Part shown: piece by piece, positions 11,333-21,250 of the stretch
Position numbering within the stretch: the first letter of the stretch is position 1
Layout of the letters: each line of letters starts with the position of its first letter
Source of the DNA: an uncultured Pelagibacteraceae bacterium
GTDB taxonomy: Bacteria; Pseudomonadota; Alphaproteobacteria; Pelagibacterales; Pelagibacteraceae
Length of the DNA: 64,000 bases
Direction of reading: 5' to 3'
NCBI GenBank assembly: GCA_902571925.1
Contig: CACGDW010000002.1
Location: 62,001-126,000, forward strand
Program-made: the position numbers and the translations under genes
Notes under the pieces: model-generated
Databases searched by the model: none
Told to the model about the DNA's origin: nothing
The model's input: only the letters and a program-made list of their open reading frames with translations

Positions 11333-12613
11333 ATGAAGTTTTTTGAAACTTCAAAATATTACACACTTCAAAAATCTACTTATATTTTACTAAGATGGAT
11401 CGGTATAATTGGTCAATTAATATCTATCAATATTGTATATTTTATTTTTAAATTTGAATTCAATTTTATATTATGTAACCTTATAGTTGTATTAGGAATT
11501 TTAAGTAATTTTTACCTCATTTTTATATATAAAAAAATTCAACTGTCCGATAGATCCGCCTTGCTTTTTCTTATCATAGATATATTTCAATTAGGATCTT
11601 TATTGTATCTTACAGGCGGAGTAATTAATCCATTTATAATTTTTTTGATAATACCTACTGTTTTCGCATCATCAAATTTAGGCTTTAGAACAAATATATT
11701 ACTAATGACAATTACAATTATTTTGATTATTTTTCTCACTTTTTTTTCCGAGGATTTACCAAGACCTTTAAGTGATCATTTTCATGTAAGTCCTTACTAT
11801 TATTATTCTGTTCCTTTAGCGTTGATTATTGCTTTAGTGTTTTTGAATTATTTTGCAATTTTATTTGGTGCTGAGTCTAGATTAAGAAAAGAGGCACTAA
11901 ATAAAATGGAGGAAGTGATGGCTAAAGAACATGAATTATTATCATTAGGAGGTCAGGCCGCTGCTGCTGCGCACTCTTTAGGAACTCCATTATCAACAAT
12001 TAAGATAATTTCCCAAGAACTTATGAAACAGCTTAAAAATCAAAAAGATGTAATTCAAGATATAGAATTATTGAATAGTCAAGTTGAAAGATGTAATCAA
12101 ATTTTAAAAAGACTATCTTTGAATCCAATTGAAGAAGACGAATTTATTGATGAAGACATAAGTTTAAGAGAATATTTAAAAGAAATAATTTTTTCGTTTA
12201 AAGAGACATCTAATAAAGAATTTATTTTTAATTACGATCAAGATTCAAATTCAAAAAAAATAACAAAATCTGTTGAAATTATTTATGGATTAAGAAATTT
12301 TATTGGTAATGCTTACAAGTATTCATTTAGTAAAATTTTTATTAATTTAAAAACAGATAATAAATTTTCCGAAATTACTGTTGAAGATGATGGGGAAGGT
12401 TACCCAAGTGATATATTATCTAAAATAGGAGAACCTTACTTAAAATCACCAAACTCAAAAAATAGAGAAAAGGCTGGATTGGGTTTAGGAATATTTATAG
12501 GTAAAACTTTACTTGAGAAAAATTTTGCCTCTATTATTTGCAGAAATTCAAAAACAAGGAGTGGTGCAGAAATAATTATAAAATGGGAAAATAAAAACCT
12601 ATTTAAAATTTAA
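11333..12613 (+). CDS. regB: Redox-sensing histidine kinase RegB/PrrB family
   Basis: 426-residue membrane sensor kinase. The first 180 residues are hydrophobic (about six membrane segments) and include GGVINPF at 95-101, the quinone-responsive heptapeptide of RegB. The H-box [12 protein letters not shown] places the phosphorylated His at 214, and exactly 40 residues later Cys254 ([10 protein letters not shown]) matches the spacing of the redox-active cysteine of Rhodobacter RegB. N-box ([13 protein letters not shown]), DDGEGYPSD and [12 protein letters not shown] complete the ATPase domain. The partner response regulator RegA is not adjacent. It starts 3 bases after gyrB and overlaps the convergent cobT end by 4 bases. 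Confidence 0.9.
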   Translation: MKFFETSKYYTLQKSTYILLRWIGIIGQLISINIVYFIFKFEFNFILCNLIVVLGILSNFYLIFIYKKIQLSDRSALLFLIIDIFQLGSLLYLTGGVINPFIIFLIIPTVFASSNLGFRTNILLMTITIILIIFLTFFSEDLPRPLSDHFHVSPYYYYSVPLALIIALVFLNYFAILFGAESRLRKEALNKMEEVMAKEHELLSLGGQAAAAAHSLGTPLSTIKIISQELMKQLKNQKDVIQDIELLNSQVERCNQILKRLSLNPIEEDEFIDEDISLREYLKEIIFSFKETSNKEFIFNYDQDSNSKKITKSVEIIYGLRNFIGNAYKYSFSKIFINLKTDNKFSEITVEDDGEGYPSDILSKIGEPYLKSPNSKNREKAGLGLGIFIGKTLLEKNFASIICRNSKTRSGAEIIIKWENKNLFKI

Positions 12614-14418
12614 TGTAATTTATTTTTGTTATCAAATAGATCACTTAGTTGTGAAATCATAACATCCCCCAGCTCATTAACGTCTGTGATCTTGATTGCA
12701 CGATTATAGTACCTTGAAACATCATGACCTATACCAATAGCTAAAATTTCTATTTCAGTTTTATCTTCAATGAATCTTACCATTTTTTTTAAATGTTTTT
12801 CTAAATAATCCCCGGAATTTACAGATAAGGTTGAGTCGTCAACTGGCGCACCATCTGAAATAACCATAAGTATTTTTCTTTCTTCTTTTCTTTTCTTCAA
12901 TCTACTAAAAGCCCATGAAATAGCTTCACCATCTATATTCTCTTTTAATAACCCTTCTTTCAACATTAGCCCAAGATTATTTTTTGACTGTCTCCAATGA
13001 TTATCTGCTGATTTATAAATTATATGTCTTAAGTCATTAAGTCTCCCAGGTGTTTGTGGTTTTCCTTTTTTACTCCAATCTTCTCTGCTTTGACCACCTT
13101 TCCAATTCTTTGTAGTAAAACCTAGAATTTCAACTTTTACAGAACAACGCTCTAAAGTTCTTGAGAGAATATCTGCACAAATTGCAGCTATTGTTATGGG
13201 TCTTCCTCTCATGGATCCTGAATTATCAATTAATAAAGTTACTATTGTATCTTTAAAGTCTAAGTCCTTTTCTTTTTTGAAAGACAAAGAGTTATATGGA
13301 TCCATTATTATTCTTGGTAATTTTGAACTATCTAATAGGCCTTCTTCTAAATCAAATTCCCATGAGCGGTTTTGTTTAGCTAATAACTGTCTTTGTAATT
13401 TATTTGCAAGTTTAGTTATAATATCTTGAAACCCAATTAATTGTTGATCTAAAGTTTTTCTTAATTTTAAAGTTTCATCAGAGTTTTCTAAATTTTCAGC
13501 TTTGGTAATTTCATCAAATTGGTTAGTAAATATCTTGTAATCTAGATCTAAAGTATTAACTGTTTTTTTTTGAATTAATTGTTCTTCACCTTCTTTATCA
13601 AAGTCATTATCAGAAAATGGATCTTCTAATTTGTATTCATCAATATTATAATCAGCATCTAAACTTGTCTCAGTCTCTTTTTCGTCATTTTGATCTCTAT
13701 TGTCATCATTTTGGGAGTTTTGATCTTCTTTGGATTGATTATCTTGACCATCATTCTCATTTTCATTACTAGTTTCATCTTCATTTTCTGTCTGAAATAT
13801 ATCCATTTCTTGTAATATTTCTGAAAATTTAGAGGAATATTTATTTTGATCATTTAAATTGTCTTTCAAAAATTTAATATGGTGATCTATTGACTTATTA
13901 AAATCATTTTCCCAGAAACTTAACATTTTACTAGAAAGAGTATTTAATTTTAAATCATGAAAATTTTTAAGCATATATAATTCAAATGCCTCATTTACAC
14001 TAACGTCGTCTTTTGTTTTAAGCTGATTTTTTCTTTTTGTATTTATTATTTGATTATAGTTTTCTTTAAAATTTTTTTGGATTCCTTTTAACATTTTTCC
14101 ACCAAGACATTCACATCTTATTTTTTCCGCTATTGAATAAAGGGATTTACAAGATGAGTTATTTGGTAAATTTTTCCTATAAACTTCATCATTCATGAAC
14201 CTTTTTTTTAAAGCTGATGAGTCTGTTTCTGCTCTAGCTTTTATGAAGTCATTTTTAGTATGAAGTGTATCTAAATCTAAAAACTCAAATCTGTTAGAAT
14301 TTTGATCTTTTTTATTATCTTTATTTATTTTTAAATCATCTGAAATGACTTTAAAGGTTGAAGCTAGAGCTTGTCTTAGTTTCTCTTTTAAGCTTGCATC
14401 CTTATTATTATTACTCAT
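12610..14418 (-). CDS. cobT: CobT-like VWA-domain protein (cobaltochelatase CobT family)
   Basis: 602 residues. The N-terminal part ([18 protein letters not shown], later [16 protein letters not shown]) is CobT-specific; residues about 213-262 form an Asp/Glu/Asn/Gln-rich acidic linker; the C-terminal third is a von Willebrand A domain with the MIDAS motif DNSGSM (about residues 399-404). In B12-making bacteria CobT works with the AAA+ protein CobS and the large CobN to insert cobalt. No cobN or other cobalamin gene is seen here, so this may be a MoxR/VWA-type chaperone with another client. It directly follows cobS with no gap. Confidence 0.85.
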   Translation of the reverse strand: MSNNNKDASLKEKLRQALASTFKVISDDLKINKDNKKDQNSNRFEFLDLDTLHTKNDFIKARAETDSSALKKRFMNDEVYRKNLPNNSSCKSLYSIAEKIRCECLGGKMLKGIQKNFKENYNQIINTKRKNQLKTKDDVSVNEAFELYMLKNFHDLKLNTLSSKMLSFWENDFNKSIDHHIKFLKDNLNDQNKYSSKFSEILQEMDIFQTENEDETSNENENDGQDNQSKEDQNSQNDDNRDQNDEKETETSLDADYNIDEYKLEDPFSDNDFDKEGEEQLIQKKTVNTLDLDYKIFTNQFDEITKAENLENSDETLKLRKTLDQQLIGFQDIITKLANKLQRQLLAKQNRSWEFDLEEGLLDSSKLPRIIMDPYNSLSFKKEKDLDFKDTIVTLLIDNSGSMRGRPITIAAICADILSRTLERCSVKVEILGFTTKNWKGGQSREDWSKKGKPQTPGRLNDLRHIIYKSADNHWRQSKNNLGLMLKEGLLKENIDGEAISWAFSRLKKRKEERKILMVISDGAPVDDSTLSVNSGDYLEKHLKKMVRFIEDKTEIEILAIGIGHDVSRYYNRAIKITDVNELGDVMISQLSDLFDNKNKLH

Positions 14419-15393
14419 TTAGATTTGAATATTCACTAAAGATTCTGGCAGTTCATCTCCAAAACATCTTTGATAATATTCAGCAATTATATTTTTTTCA
14501 ACCTCATCACATTTATTTAAAAAAGTAACTCTAAAGGCATACCCAATATCTTTAAATATTTCAGAATTTTCTGCCCAATGAAGTACAGTTCTAGGACTCA
14601 TCACCGTAGAAATATCTCCAGCAATAAAACCCTTTCTAGTTAAAGTCGCAACTTTAATCATATTAGAAACTACTTCTTTTCCTTTTTGATTATTTAAACT
14701 TTTATTTTTTGATAAAATAATTTCCATCTCTTTATCTAAGCTAAGGTAATTTAAAGTAGTTACAATATTCCACCTATCCATCTGACCCTGATTGATTTGT
14801 TGAGTTCCATGATACAAGCCAGTCGTGTCACCTAAACCAATGGTATTTGAAGTAGCAAATAATCTAAAGAATTTATTTTGTTTAATAACTTTGTTTTTAT
14901 CAAGTAGAGTAAAATTACCTTCAGCTTCTAACACTCTTTGAATAACAAACATTACATCTGGTCTCCCAGCATCATATTCATCAAAAACTAAAGCAACTGG
15001 ATTTTGAATACACCAAGGTAGAATACCCTCATTAAATTGGGTAATTTGTTTTCCATCTTTTAATACTATTGCATCCTTACCAATTAAATCAATTCTACTA
15101 ACATGGCTATCAAGGTTAATTCTAATGCAAGGCCAGTTTAATCTAGCCGCTATTTGTTCAATGTGAGTTGATTTTCCAGTTCCATGGTATCCTTGTACAA
15201 GTACTCTTTTATTAAAAGCAAAACCAGAAATAATTGCAATAGTTGTATCTTTGTCAAATTTATAATTTTTGTCAATCTCAGGAACATGCTCACTTTTTTT
15301 AGAGAAAGCCTCAACCTCCATTTTAGAATCAAATCCAAAAGTTTGCTTTAAAGAAACTTTAATATCTGGCTGCATGTTTAAATTAGGTATCAA
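14419..15393 (-). CDS. cobS: CobS-like AAA+ ATPase (cobaltochelatase CobS family)
   Basis: 324-residue AAA+ ATPase. Walker A is GYHGTGKST at residues 68-76, Walker B is ALVFDEYD at 134-141, and sensor-type residues follow in [13 protein letters not shown]. The flanking phrases [12 protein letters not shown] and [30 protein letters not shown] are diagnostic of CobS. It would form a hexameric ring working with the VWA protein encoded immediately downstream. The start overlaps the stop of the J-domain gene by 11 bases, suggesting translational coupling of the three genes. Confidence 0.88.
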   Translation of the reverse strand: MIPNLNMQPDIKVSLKQTFGFDSKMEVEAFSKKSEHVPEIDKNYKFDKDTTIAIISGFAFNKRVLVQGYHGTGKSTHIEQIAARLNWPCIRINLDSHVSRIDLIGKDAIVLKDGKQITQFNEGILPWCIQNPVALVFDEYDAGRPDVMFVIQRVLEAEGNFTLLDKNKVIKQNKFFRLFATSNTIGLGDTTGLYHGTQQINQGQMDRWNIVTTLNYLSLDKEMEIILSKNKSLNNQKGKEVVSNMIKVATLTRKGFIAGDISTVMSPRTVLHWAENSEIFKDIGYAFRVTFLNKCDEVEKNIIAEYYQRCFGDELPESLVNIQI

Positions 15394-15910
15394 CTTTTTC
15401 TCTATATGTATTTTTTAATTGTGTATAAGCTAAAGTTATTAACTTAAGTTTTTCTTCGTATTTTTTATTTCCAGAATTCATATCAGGGTGAAATTTTTTG
15501 ACAAGTATTTTGAATTTTTCTTGAATTTTTTGCCACTTTAAACCCACTGAAACTCCTAAAATACCAAAGGCTTTTATATCTTTATGGTCAAATTTAAATT
15601 GACGCATATGATTAAAGTTACTTCTAAATTTCTCATTATCTAATTCATCCTTGAGAGTGTTATTCCATAAAATTTTAAAAAAATTATCTGAAGAACTAAA
15701 GCTTTGAGTTGGTTTATGCCAAATCATATCAGATTTTAGAAAATCGATAACTTGACTGTCATTCATACCAGAAAAATAATTCCAATTTTTATTAAACTCC
15801 TTTACATGTTCTAAGCATAATAATCTAAATTTTTTACTGTTATCTTTTTCTATAGGGGCTTTATATTCACCAATTTTTGAACAATTATTCCAGTCACAAA
15901 TATTTTTCAT
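15383..15910 (-). CDS. J-domain (DnaJ-like) co-chaperone
   Basis: 175 residues from the ATG at 15910 (a longer frame exists, but the cysteine-bearing start [19 protein letters not shown] matches the alphaproteobacterial family). The N-terminal half contains possible metal-binding cysteines (CDWNNC and RLLCLEH) and KNWNYFSGM; the C-terminal 65 residues are a J-domain with the HPD tripeptide in [11 protein letters not shown] that stimulates DnaK-type ATPases. It has no G/F or zinc-finger region, so it is not a classical DnaJ. It is first in the J-domain-cobS-cobT operon and diverges from bolA across only 19 bases. Confidence 0.82.
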   Translation of the reverse strand: MKNICDWNNCSKIGEYKAPIEKDNSKKFRLLCLEHVKEFNKNWNYFSGMNDSQVIDFLKSDMIWHKPTQSFSSSDNFFKILWNNTLKDELDNEKFRSNFNHMRQFKFDHKDIKAFGILGVSVGLKWQKIQEKFKILVKKFHPDMNSGNKKYEEKLKLITLAYTQLKNTYREKVDT

Positions 15911-15927
15911 GATATAATAGATATCAT
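15909..15927. repeat. Inverted repeat between the divergent J-domain and bolA genes
   Basis: ATGATAT and ATATCAT form perfect 7-base arms around the 5-base centre AATAG. The repeat fills the 19-base space between the two start codons and overlaps the start codon of the minus-strand gene. It could be an operator for both genes or coincidence in AT-rich sequence. A TATAAT at 15912-15917 lies inside it. Confidence 0.4.
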
Positions 15928-15929
15928 TT

Positions 15930-16190
15930 ATGGATATAATTGAATTAATTGCAATTGTTAAAAAAAAAATTAAATCCAAAATTTCAGTCGAGGATATTGA
16001 AATTGAGGATAAATCTTTTCTACATAAAAACCACAGTGGAAACCAACCTGATAAATTTCACCTAAAAATCAAAATCAAATCTAAAGAATTAAAAAAAATG
16101 GGAAGAATTGATAGTAACAAAAGAATATATGGTATTTTAAATGAAGAAATGAAACATTCTATTCATTCATTACAAATATTAATTTGTTAA
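15930..16190 (+). CDS. bolA: BolA family protein
   Basis: 86 residues. The stretch DKFHLKIKIKSKELKKMGRIDSNKRIYGIL followed by HSIHSLQI is the BolA fold, with the conserved His of the C-terminal helix-loop; BolA proteins partner monothiol glutaredoxins in iron-sulfur or iron handling and can bind DNA. It is divergent from the J-domain gene, a conserved neighbourhood in alphaproteobacteria, and its end overlaps the convergent aroB end by 12 bases. Confidence 0.85.
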   Translation: MDIIELIAIVKKKIKSKISVEDIEIEDKSFLHKNHSGNQPDKFHLKIKIKSKELKKMGRIDSNKRIYGILNEEMKHSIHSLQILIC

Positions 16191-17285
16191 TTCCTTTTTA
16201 AGAAATAATTTTAAAACACTCTTTTTGTAAGTTTTATTAATCATTGGATTACCGATTTTTTTTAATAAAACTAAGTTTATCTTTTCTGAATTATTTTTTT
16301 TATCCTTAATCATAAATGTCAAAATTTTATTCAGGTGTTTTAGTGAAAAATATTTTTTTATGTTGTAGGGCAAATTAGAATTTTCAATATGTTCTTTTAT
16401 TGAGAAATATTCATCTCTTCCTAGAAATTTATTATAATAACTAAATTTTAAGGCAGTAAAAATTCCTAATATTACTGCCTCACCATGATTTAATTTTTTT
16501 GAATAATTAAGAGAAGCTTCATATGCGTGTGCAAACGTATGACCAAAATTAAGAATTTTTCTCAAATTTTTTTCTTTTTCATCTTTTTCAACTACTTTTT
16601 TTTTTATTTTACAACTTTCAATTATAGATTTTTCTATAAAGGGAGATCTTAAATTTAAAATATTGGACAACTCTTTTTTTAAAAATTTAAAAAATCTTTT
16701 ATCAGAAATTAATGAATGTTTTAAAATTTCTCCATAACCACAAATTATTTCTCTAACATGGAGAGAATTTAAGAAATTAATATCTGCAATTACTAATTTT
16801 GGTTGGTAAAAAGCTCCAACAAGATTTTTACCAAACTTTGTGTTTACTCCAGTTTTTCCTCCTATTGAGGAGTCCACTTGAGCCAAAAGAGTTGTTGGAA
16901 TATTAATGAATTGTAGTCCTCTTTTAAACTGGCTGGCGGCAAAACCACTTATATCTCCCGTAATACCCCCACCAATCGCAAACAAACAGTCTTGTCTAGA
17001 AAAATTTTTTTCGAGTAAAACTTTAAGAATATTATTTGTTGTATTTAAATTTTTATTTTTTTCATTTGCCTTAAGAGAATATGTGAATATCTTTTTATTT
17101 TTAATTGAGTTCCTTATCTTTTTAATCATTGTATAGGGGACATTTCTGTCAATTACTAAAAGGCATTTTTCAAACTTAATAGAATTATTATTTAAAATTT
17201 TAGGCAGTTTTGATACTAAGTTTGAACCTATAAATATTGGATACTTTTGGTCTATAGTTTTAATTATTAATTTTGCTTCTTTCAT
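16179..17285 (-). CDS. aroB: 3-dehydroquinate synthase
   Basis: 368-residue NAD- and metal-dependent enzyme converting DAHP to 3-dehydroquinate, second step of the shikimate pathway. The NAD-binding GGGITGDISGFAASQFKRG, IPTTLLAQVDSSIGGKTGVN and the metal-ligand motif NFGHTFAHAYE are all present, as is HGEAVILGI with a further metal ligand. Length is normal. The start codon lies 26 bases inside the end of aroK, so the two are co-translated from an aroK-aroB operon. Confidence 0.95.
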   Translation of the reverse strand: MKEAKLIIKTIDQKYPIFIGSNLVSKLPKILNNNSIKFEKCLLVIDRNVPYTMIKKIRNSIKNKKIFTYSLKANEKNKNLNTTNNILKVLLEKNFSRQDCLFAIGGGITGDISGFAASQFKRGLQFINIPTTLLAQVDSSIGGKTGVNTKFGKNLVGAFYQPKLVIADINFLNSLHVREIICGYGEILKHSLISDKRFFKFLKKELSNILNLRSPFIEKSIIESCKIKKKVVEKDEKEKNLRKILNFGHTFAHAYEASLNYSKKLNHGEAVILGIFTALKFSYYNKFLGRDEYFSIKEHIENSNLPYNIKKYFSLKHLNKILTFMIKDKKNNSEKINLVLLKKIGNPMINKTYKKSVLKLFLKKELTN

Positions 17286-17784
17286 AAATGTTTATAATTT
17301 TGTTGACTATTTCAGTTTTTGTAAGGTTGTCACAGTCAACCTTATACAATGCTTTTGCGTAAAAGTTAGCACGTTTTTTTATTATTTTGACTAATTCATT
17401 TTTTGTTGAATTAGATGCAATAGGTCTTTTTTTACTGCTGATTATTCTTTTTATTAATATTTGACTATCTAAATTTAACCAAAAAGAAAAATGATTAATC
17501 AAGATCTCTTTTCTAATTTTGCTATTCATAAAAGCTCCACCACCTAACGCAATAACCACCCCTCTTTTTTTTAATATATTGAGGGTGATTTTTTCCTCTA
17601 GTTCTCTAAAAAATTTTTCTCCTTTTTCTTTAAATATTAAAGAAATTTTCATGCCTTGATCTTTTTCTATGTAATTATCGACATCAAAAAAATCTAAATT
17701 TAATTTTTTAGAAAATAGTGTTCCAATGGAAGTCTTTCCAGAACCCATCATACCTAAAAAAACAATATTTTTCCCAGATTTCAT
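17260..17784 (-). CDS. aroK: Shikimate kinase
   Basis: 174 residues starting at the ATG at 17784; the open frame extends 21 codons upstream but the family start is just before KNIVFLGMMGSGKTSIG. The P-loop GMMGSGKT (about 11-18), the shikimate-binding DVDNYIEKDQGM and GGGAFMN, and the Arg of the lid (SSKKRPIA) are visible. It phosphorylates shikimate at the 3-hydroxyl with ATP. First gene of the aroK-aroB operon; the plus-strand small membrane protein gene starts 57 bases away in the opposite direction. Confidence 0.92.
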   Translation of the reverse strand: MKSGKNIVFLGMMGSGKTSIGTLFSKKLNLDFFDVDNYIEKDQGMKISLIFKEKGEKFFRELEEKITLNILKKRGVVIALGGGAFMNSKIRKEILINHFSFWLNLDSQILIKRIISSKKRPIASNSTKNELVKIIKKRANFYAKALYKVDCDNLTKTEIVNKIINIYERSKINN

Positions 17785-17841
17785 AATTTTCTTTATTGAA
17801 AAAACACAAATATGTCTTAATTTGAAATTAACTAAATTTAT

Positions 17842-18021
17842 ATGCAATTTATAAAAAAAACAAGTTCGAGTACAAGTATTACTAGATTAATTATAAAATT
17901 ATCTTTATTTTTGTTTATATGTCTAGGTATAGTTTTTTTACTTAATAAAATTGACTTCCCAGCACCAACAAAAGAAATAGAAAAAATAATTTCTAATGAA
18001 AATTTCAAAGTTATTAAATAA
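17842..18021 (+). CDS. Small single-pass membrane protein of unknown function
   Basis: A 59-codon frame starting MQFIKKTSSSTSITRL, followed by one strong membrane segment (about residues 19-38, IIKLSLFLFICLGIVFLLNK) and a short C-terminal tail containing DFPAPTKEIEKII. The basic N-terminus suggests an N-in anchor with the tail in the periplasm. It overlaps the next gene by 26 bases in another frame and follows a 57-base intergenic space after the divergent aroK, a natural promoter position. I do not recognise a named family, and the call rests on context and the coherent protein composition. Confidence 0.7.
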   Translation: MQFIKKTSSSTSITRLIIKLSLFLFICLGIVFLLNKIDFPAPTKEIEKIISNENFKVIK

Positions 18022-19768
18022 AAAATATTTTTTAATCATAATAAGTTTATTAATAGGACTAAATTCTTTTGCAGATGAAAAGCCGGTTGATATTTGGAAT
18101 ATTGAAAAAAAAAAAATAGAAGATGATTTAAATACAAACTCTATTTCATCTGAAAGCGAGAGAGTAATAGAGAATAATAATAAGCCCAGCATATATAATA
18201 TGCAGTCCCAAAAGCAGGCTGATCTTATAAAACTAGAGAAGAATTTATCAAAAGAAGAAATAAAAATAATAGGCTTATATGATCCAGAGGACTATGGATT
18301 AAATTTGAATATGTGGACCAATTCGGACGGAGATCAATTAAGGACTATTTTTTCAAAAATTGATAAAATAAAACTTTCTAGAGATGCTGCAGAAATTTTG
18401 AATATATCTTTGCTAACAAACGCATATCAGCCGGATAAAAACATGACTGAGAAAGAATTTTTAAAAATTAAATCTGATTGGTTAATTAAAAATTCTGATC
18501 TAAAATTAATTGAGGAATATTTAATTAAAAATCAAATTTTTAATTTGCATCCAGAATTATCTAAATTTTTGCTGGATGAATATTTATCAAATTTTGATTT
18601 AAAAAAATCTTGTGAAATTTTGTCTAAAAACTTAAAACCTATTAATGATGATTATCTCACAAAATTTCAAATATATTGTTTAATAGATTCTGGTAAAAAA
18701 GAGGAAGCGCAAGTAATCTTTGATTTAAAAAAAGAATTAGGATTTAAAAATAAGTACTTTGAAAATAAAATTAATTATCTATTGGGATATATTTCAACAA
18801 CTAGCAGAGAGATATCAGAAAAATCTATACTTGATTTTCATTTAGCTCATAAAACGAATACAGATTTTAGTTTTGAACCCACTAACACTACAGATAAGAT
18901 AATTTGGAAATATCTATCTTCTGCTAACTTACTTAATTCATTTAAAGAAATTGAAATTTCTGAATTAGAGAAAATTTCGACTATTGAAAAAGCTGTACAC
19001 AATAAAAATTATCCAGAAAAAGATTTATTTGAACTTTATAAAAGATTTCAATTTAATATTAATCAACTTTTAAACGCTAATGCAGCTTACAAATCTTTAT
19101 CTAGCATTGAGGCTAGAGCTTTAATATATCAGAAAATACTACTAGAGTCAGAGTTAGAGGAAAGGTTAAAATTATTAAAAATTTTAAAAAATTCATTTAA
19201 GAAAGATAATATTGAAAAGGCTTTTGACGAAGAATTGAAAATTTTTTTAAATAATATGGATCCTTCAGACATTCCTGACAATTTATATAGCTTTTATTAC
19301 TCGAATATTAAAATTGAAAAAACAAAAGATAAAAAAATAAAATTTAATAACGATATTATGTCTCAATCTAAACTATTGAATTATTTCAATGGTGATTATT
19401 CAGAGTCAAAGATTAACAAAGAGGTAAATAATTTCCTTAAAAAAATAAAAAAAAATAAGAAATATTTCTTTTCTAAAAAAGATATAATATTTTTAGAGTC
19501 ACTCAAATATGATGGGATTGAAATTGAAAAAAAATATAACGAACTTTATAAGATAGATGTTTCTGAAATACCTACTGATATAAAAGTAATGATTAATAAT
19601 GATGAAAAAGGAGCAGCATTATTAAGATTAGTAGAAGTAATTGGTCAGGATGAGCTAGAAAGAATTGATGACGATACATTATATTTTATTATCACTACAT
19701 TAAATCAATTGGACATTAATTTTATAAGAAATAAGATTTTACTTAAAGTTCTTCCTTTAAAAGTCTAA
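17996..19768 (+). CDS. Periplasmic protein of unknown function, mostly helical
   Basis: 590 residues with a clear signal peptide: basic MKISKLLNKK, hydrophobic core, and a likely cleavage after LNSFA before DEKP. The mature part opens with DIWNIEKKK and is a long, lysine/glutamate-rich, probably all-helical repeat-like protein without cysteine clusters or recognisable catalytic motifs. No TPR consensus is clear enough to name. It lies between the small membrane protein (overlapping it by 26 bases) and def, so the two envelope proteins may act together. Alphaproteobacteria often carry a large unnamed protein at this spot next to aroK/aroB; function unknown. Confidence 0.8.
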   Translation: MKISKLLNKKYFLIIISLLIGLNSFADEKPVDIWNIEKKKIEDDLNTNSISSESERVIENNNKPSIYNMQSQKQADLIKLEKNLSKEEIKIIGLYDPEDYGLNLNMWTNSDGDQLRTIFSKIDKIKLSRDAAEILNISLLTNAYQPDKNMTEKEFLKIKSDWLIKNSDLKLIEEYLIKNQIFNLHPELSKFLLDEYLSNFDLKKSCEILSKNLKPINDDYLTKFQIYCLIDSGKKEEAQVIFDLKKELGFKNKYFENKINYLLGYISTTSREISEKSILDFHLAHKTNTDFSFEPTNTTDKIIWKYLSSANLLNSFKEIEISELEKISTIEKAVHNKNYPEKDLFELYKRFQFNINQLLNANAAYKSLSSIEARALIYQKILLESELEERLKLLKILKNSFKKDNIEKAFDEELKIFLNNMDPSDIPDNLYSFYYSNIKIEKTKDKKIKFNNDIMSQSKLLNYFNGDYSESKINKEVNNFLKKIKKNKKYFFSKKDIIFLESLKYDGIEIEKKYNELYKIDVSEIPTDIKVMINNDEKGAALLRLVEVIGQDELERIDDDTLYFIITTLNQLDINFIRNKILLKVLPLKV

Positions 19769-19791
19769 AAATTAGTTTATTTATTTAATGG

Positions 19792-20316
19792 ATGACTATA
19801 AAAGATATCATTACAGTACCTGATGAAACTTTAAAAAAAATTTCTGAACCTATTGAAAAAGTTGGAGTAAATGAGACAAAACTTATAAATGATTTATTCG
19901 AAACAATGTACAAATCAAAAGGTATTGGATTGGCCGCAGTACAAGTAGGTATATTAAAAAGAATTTTAGTAATAGATGTATCAAATCAAGATAAGAAAAA
20001 TGAACCTATGACATTTATAAATCCAGTTATTAAAAAGGTAAGTGAAGAAACATCCATTTATGAGGAAGGTTGCTTATCTATTCCCGACACTTTTATTGAA
20101 ATCGAAAGACCTAAAATTTGTGAGATCGAATTTATTGATATAAAGGGTAGAATTCAAAATTTAAAATGTGACGGACTATTGTCAACTTGTCTTCAGCATG
20201 AAATAAATCATTTAGACGGAAAATTAATAATTGATCATTTGTCTAAACTGAAAAGAGATTTAATTATCAAAAAAATTTCGAAATTAAGAAAAAGTCCAGA
20301 TAGAATAATAGTATAA
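19792..20316 (+). CDS. def: Peptide deformylase
   Basis: 174-residue metalloenzyme removing the N-formyl group from nascent proteins. All three motifs are present: GIGLAAVQVG (canonical GxGLAAxQ), EGCLSIP with the metal-ligand Cys, and QHEINHLDG with the two metal-ligand His and catalytic Glu. It is 1 base upstream of fmt, the enzyme that adds the formyl group, the usual pairing. ATG start 23 bases after the preceding gene. Confidence 0.97.
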   Translation: MTIKDIITVPDETLKKISEPIEKVGVNETKLINDLFETMYKSKGIGLAAVQVGILKRILVIDVSNQDKKNEPMTFINPVIKKVSEETSIYEEGCLSIPDTFIEIERPKICEIEFIDIKGRIQNLKCDGLLSTCLQHEINHLDGKLIIDHLSKLKRDLIIKKISKLRKSPDRIIV

Positions 20317-20317
20317 G

Positions 20318-21250
20318 ATGTCTAAAAAGATTATTTTTATGGGTACCCCAATATTCGCAGTACCAGTTTTAAAGTCTTTATGTCAAAATGGTTTTACAAT
20401 TCCAGTCGTTTACACACAACCTCCGCAAAAATCCCATCGTGGTCAAAAAATTAATAAATCTCCAATTCAGTTTATTTCTGAAACATTAAACATATATTTT
20501 AGATGTCCAGAAAATTTGAATAAAAATAACGAAGAGTATGAATTTATAAAAAGTTTAAATGCTGATCTCGCAATTGTAGTTGCTTATGGACAGATAATTC
20601 CTAAAGAATATTTAAATTTAACTAAAAAAGGGTTCATAAATATTCATGGATCCATACTTCCTAAATGGAGAGGAGCAGCACCAATTCAAAGATCAATTAT
20701 GAATTTAGACAATGAAACAGGAATAAGTATTATGAAAATGAATGAAAAATTAGATAGTGGACCAGTTAGCAATACTTATAAAATCAAATTAAATCAAAAT
20801 TTTAATGCTAGGGAAATTTCTGAAAAGTTAGCATTATTAGCTGCTGATAAAATATTAGAAAATGTTAATGATATATTAAAAGATAATGCCAAATTTATTA
20901 AACAAGATGAATCAAAAGCTTCTTACGCAAAAAAGATTGATAAAATGGAGGGAAAAATTAATTGGAATGATAAAGCATCAAATATATTAGGAAAAATTAA
21001 TGGTTTATTTCCGAACCCTGGAGCTTTTTTTAATTTTGATGGTGAAAGATATAAAATATTGAGAGCAGTGATTGGAAATGGCTCAGGTAAAGCAGGCATG
21101 GTCTTATCAGACCAATTAGAAATTGCTTGTACCAATAACCAATCTATAAAGATTCTTCAAATTCAGAGGCAAGGAAAAAACGCTCAAAAAATTGATGAAT
21201 TTATGCGTGGATCGAATATTAAAAAAGGGTCATTAATATCTAATGCCTAG
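20318..21250 (+). CDS. fmt: Methionyl-tRNA formyltransferase
   Basis: 310 residues. N-terminal Rossmann-like domain with IIFMGTPIFAVPVL, and the formyltetrahydrofolate site NIHGSILPKWRGAAPIQRSI carrying the catalytic Asn/His; the C-terminal OB-like domain begins around KIDKMEGKINWND. It formylates initiator Met-tRNA. Co-transcribed with def (1-base gap) and truA (8-base overlap). Confidence 0.97.
   Translation: MSKKIIFMGTPIFAVPVLKSLCQNGFTIPVVYTQPPQKSHRGQKINKSPIQFISETLNIYFRCPENLNKNNEEYEFIKSLNADLAIVVAYGQIIPKEYLNLTKKGFINIHGSILPKWRGAAPIQRSIMNLDNETGISIMKMNEKLDSGPVSNTYKIKLNQNFNAREISEKLALLAADKILENVNDILKDNAKFIKQDESKASYAKKIDKMEGKINWNDKASNILGKINGLFPNPGAFFNFDGERYKILRAVIGNGSGKAGMVLSDQLEIACTNNQSIKILQIQRQGKNAQKIDEFMRGSNIKKGSLISNA

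Noticed and set aside
13196-13429. Plus-strand frame inside cobT as a gene
   Set aside because: It is antisense to the conserved VWA domain, with no independent start signals; many other opposite-strand frames in the window were dismissed for the same reason.
12610-14418. Acidic Asp/Asn/Gln-rich stretch of CobT as a simple repeat or frameshift artefact
   Set aside because: An acidic linker is normal in CobT and the frame continues into an intact VWA domain.
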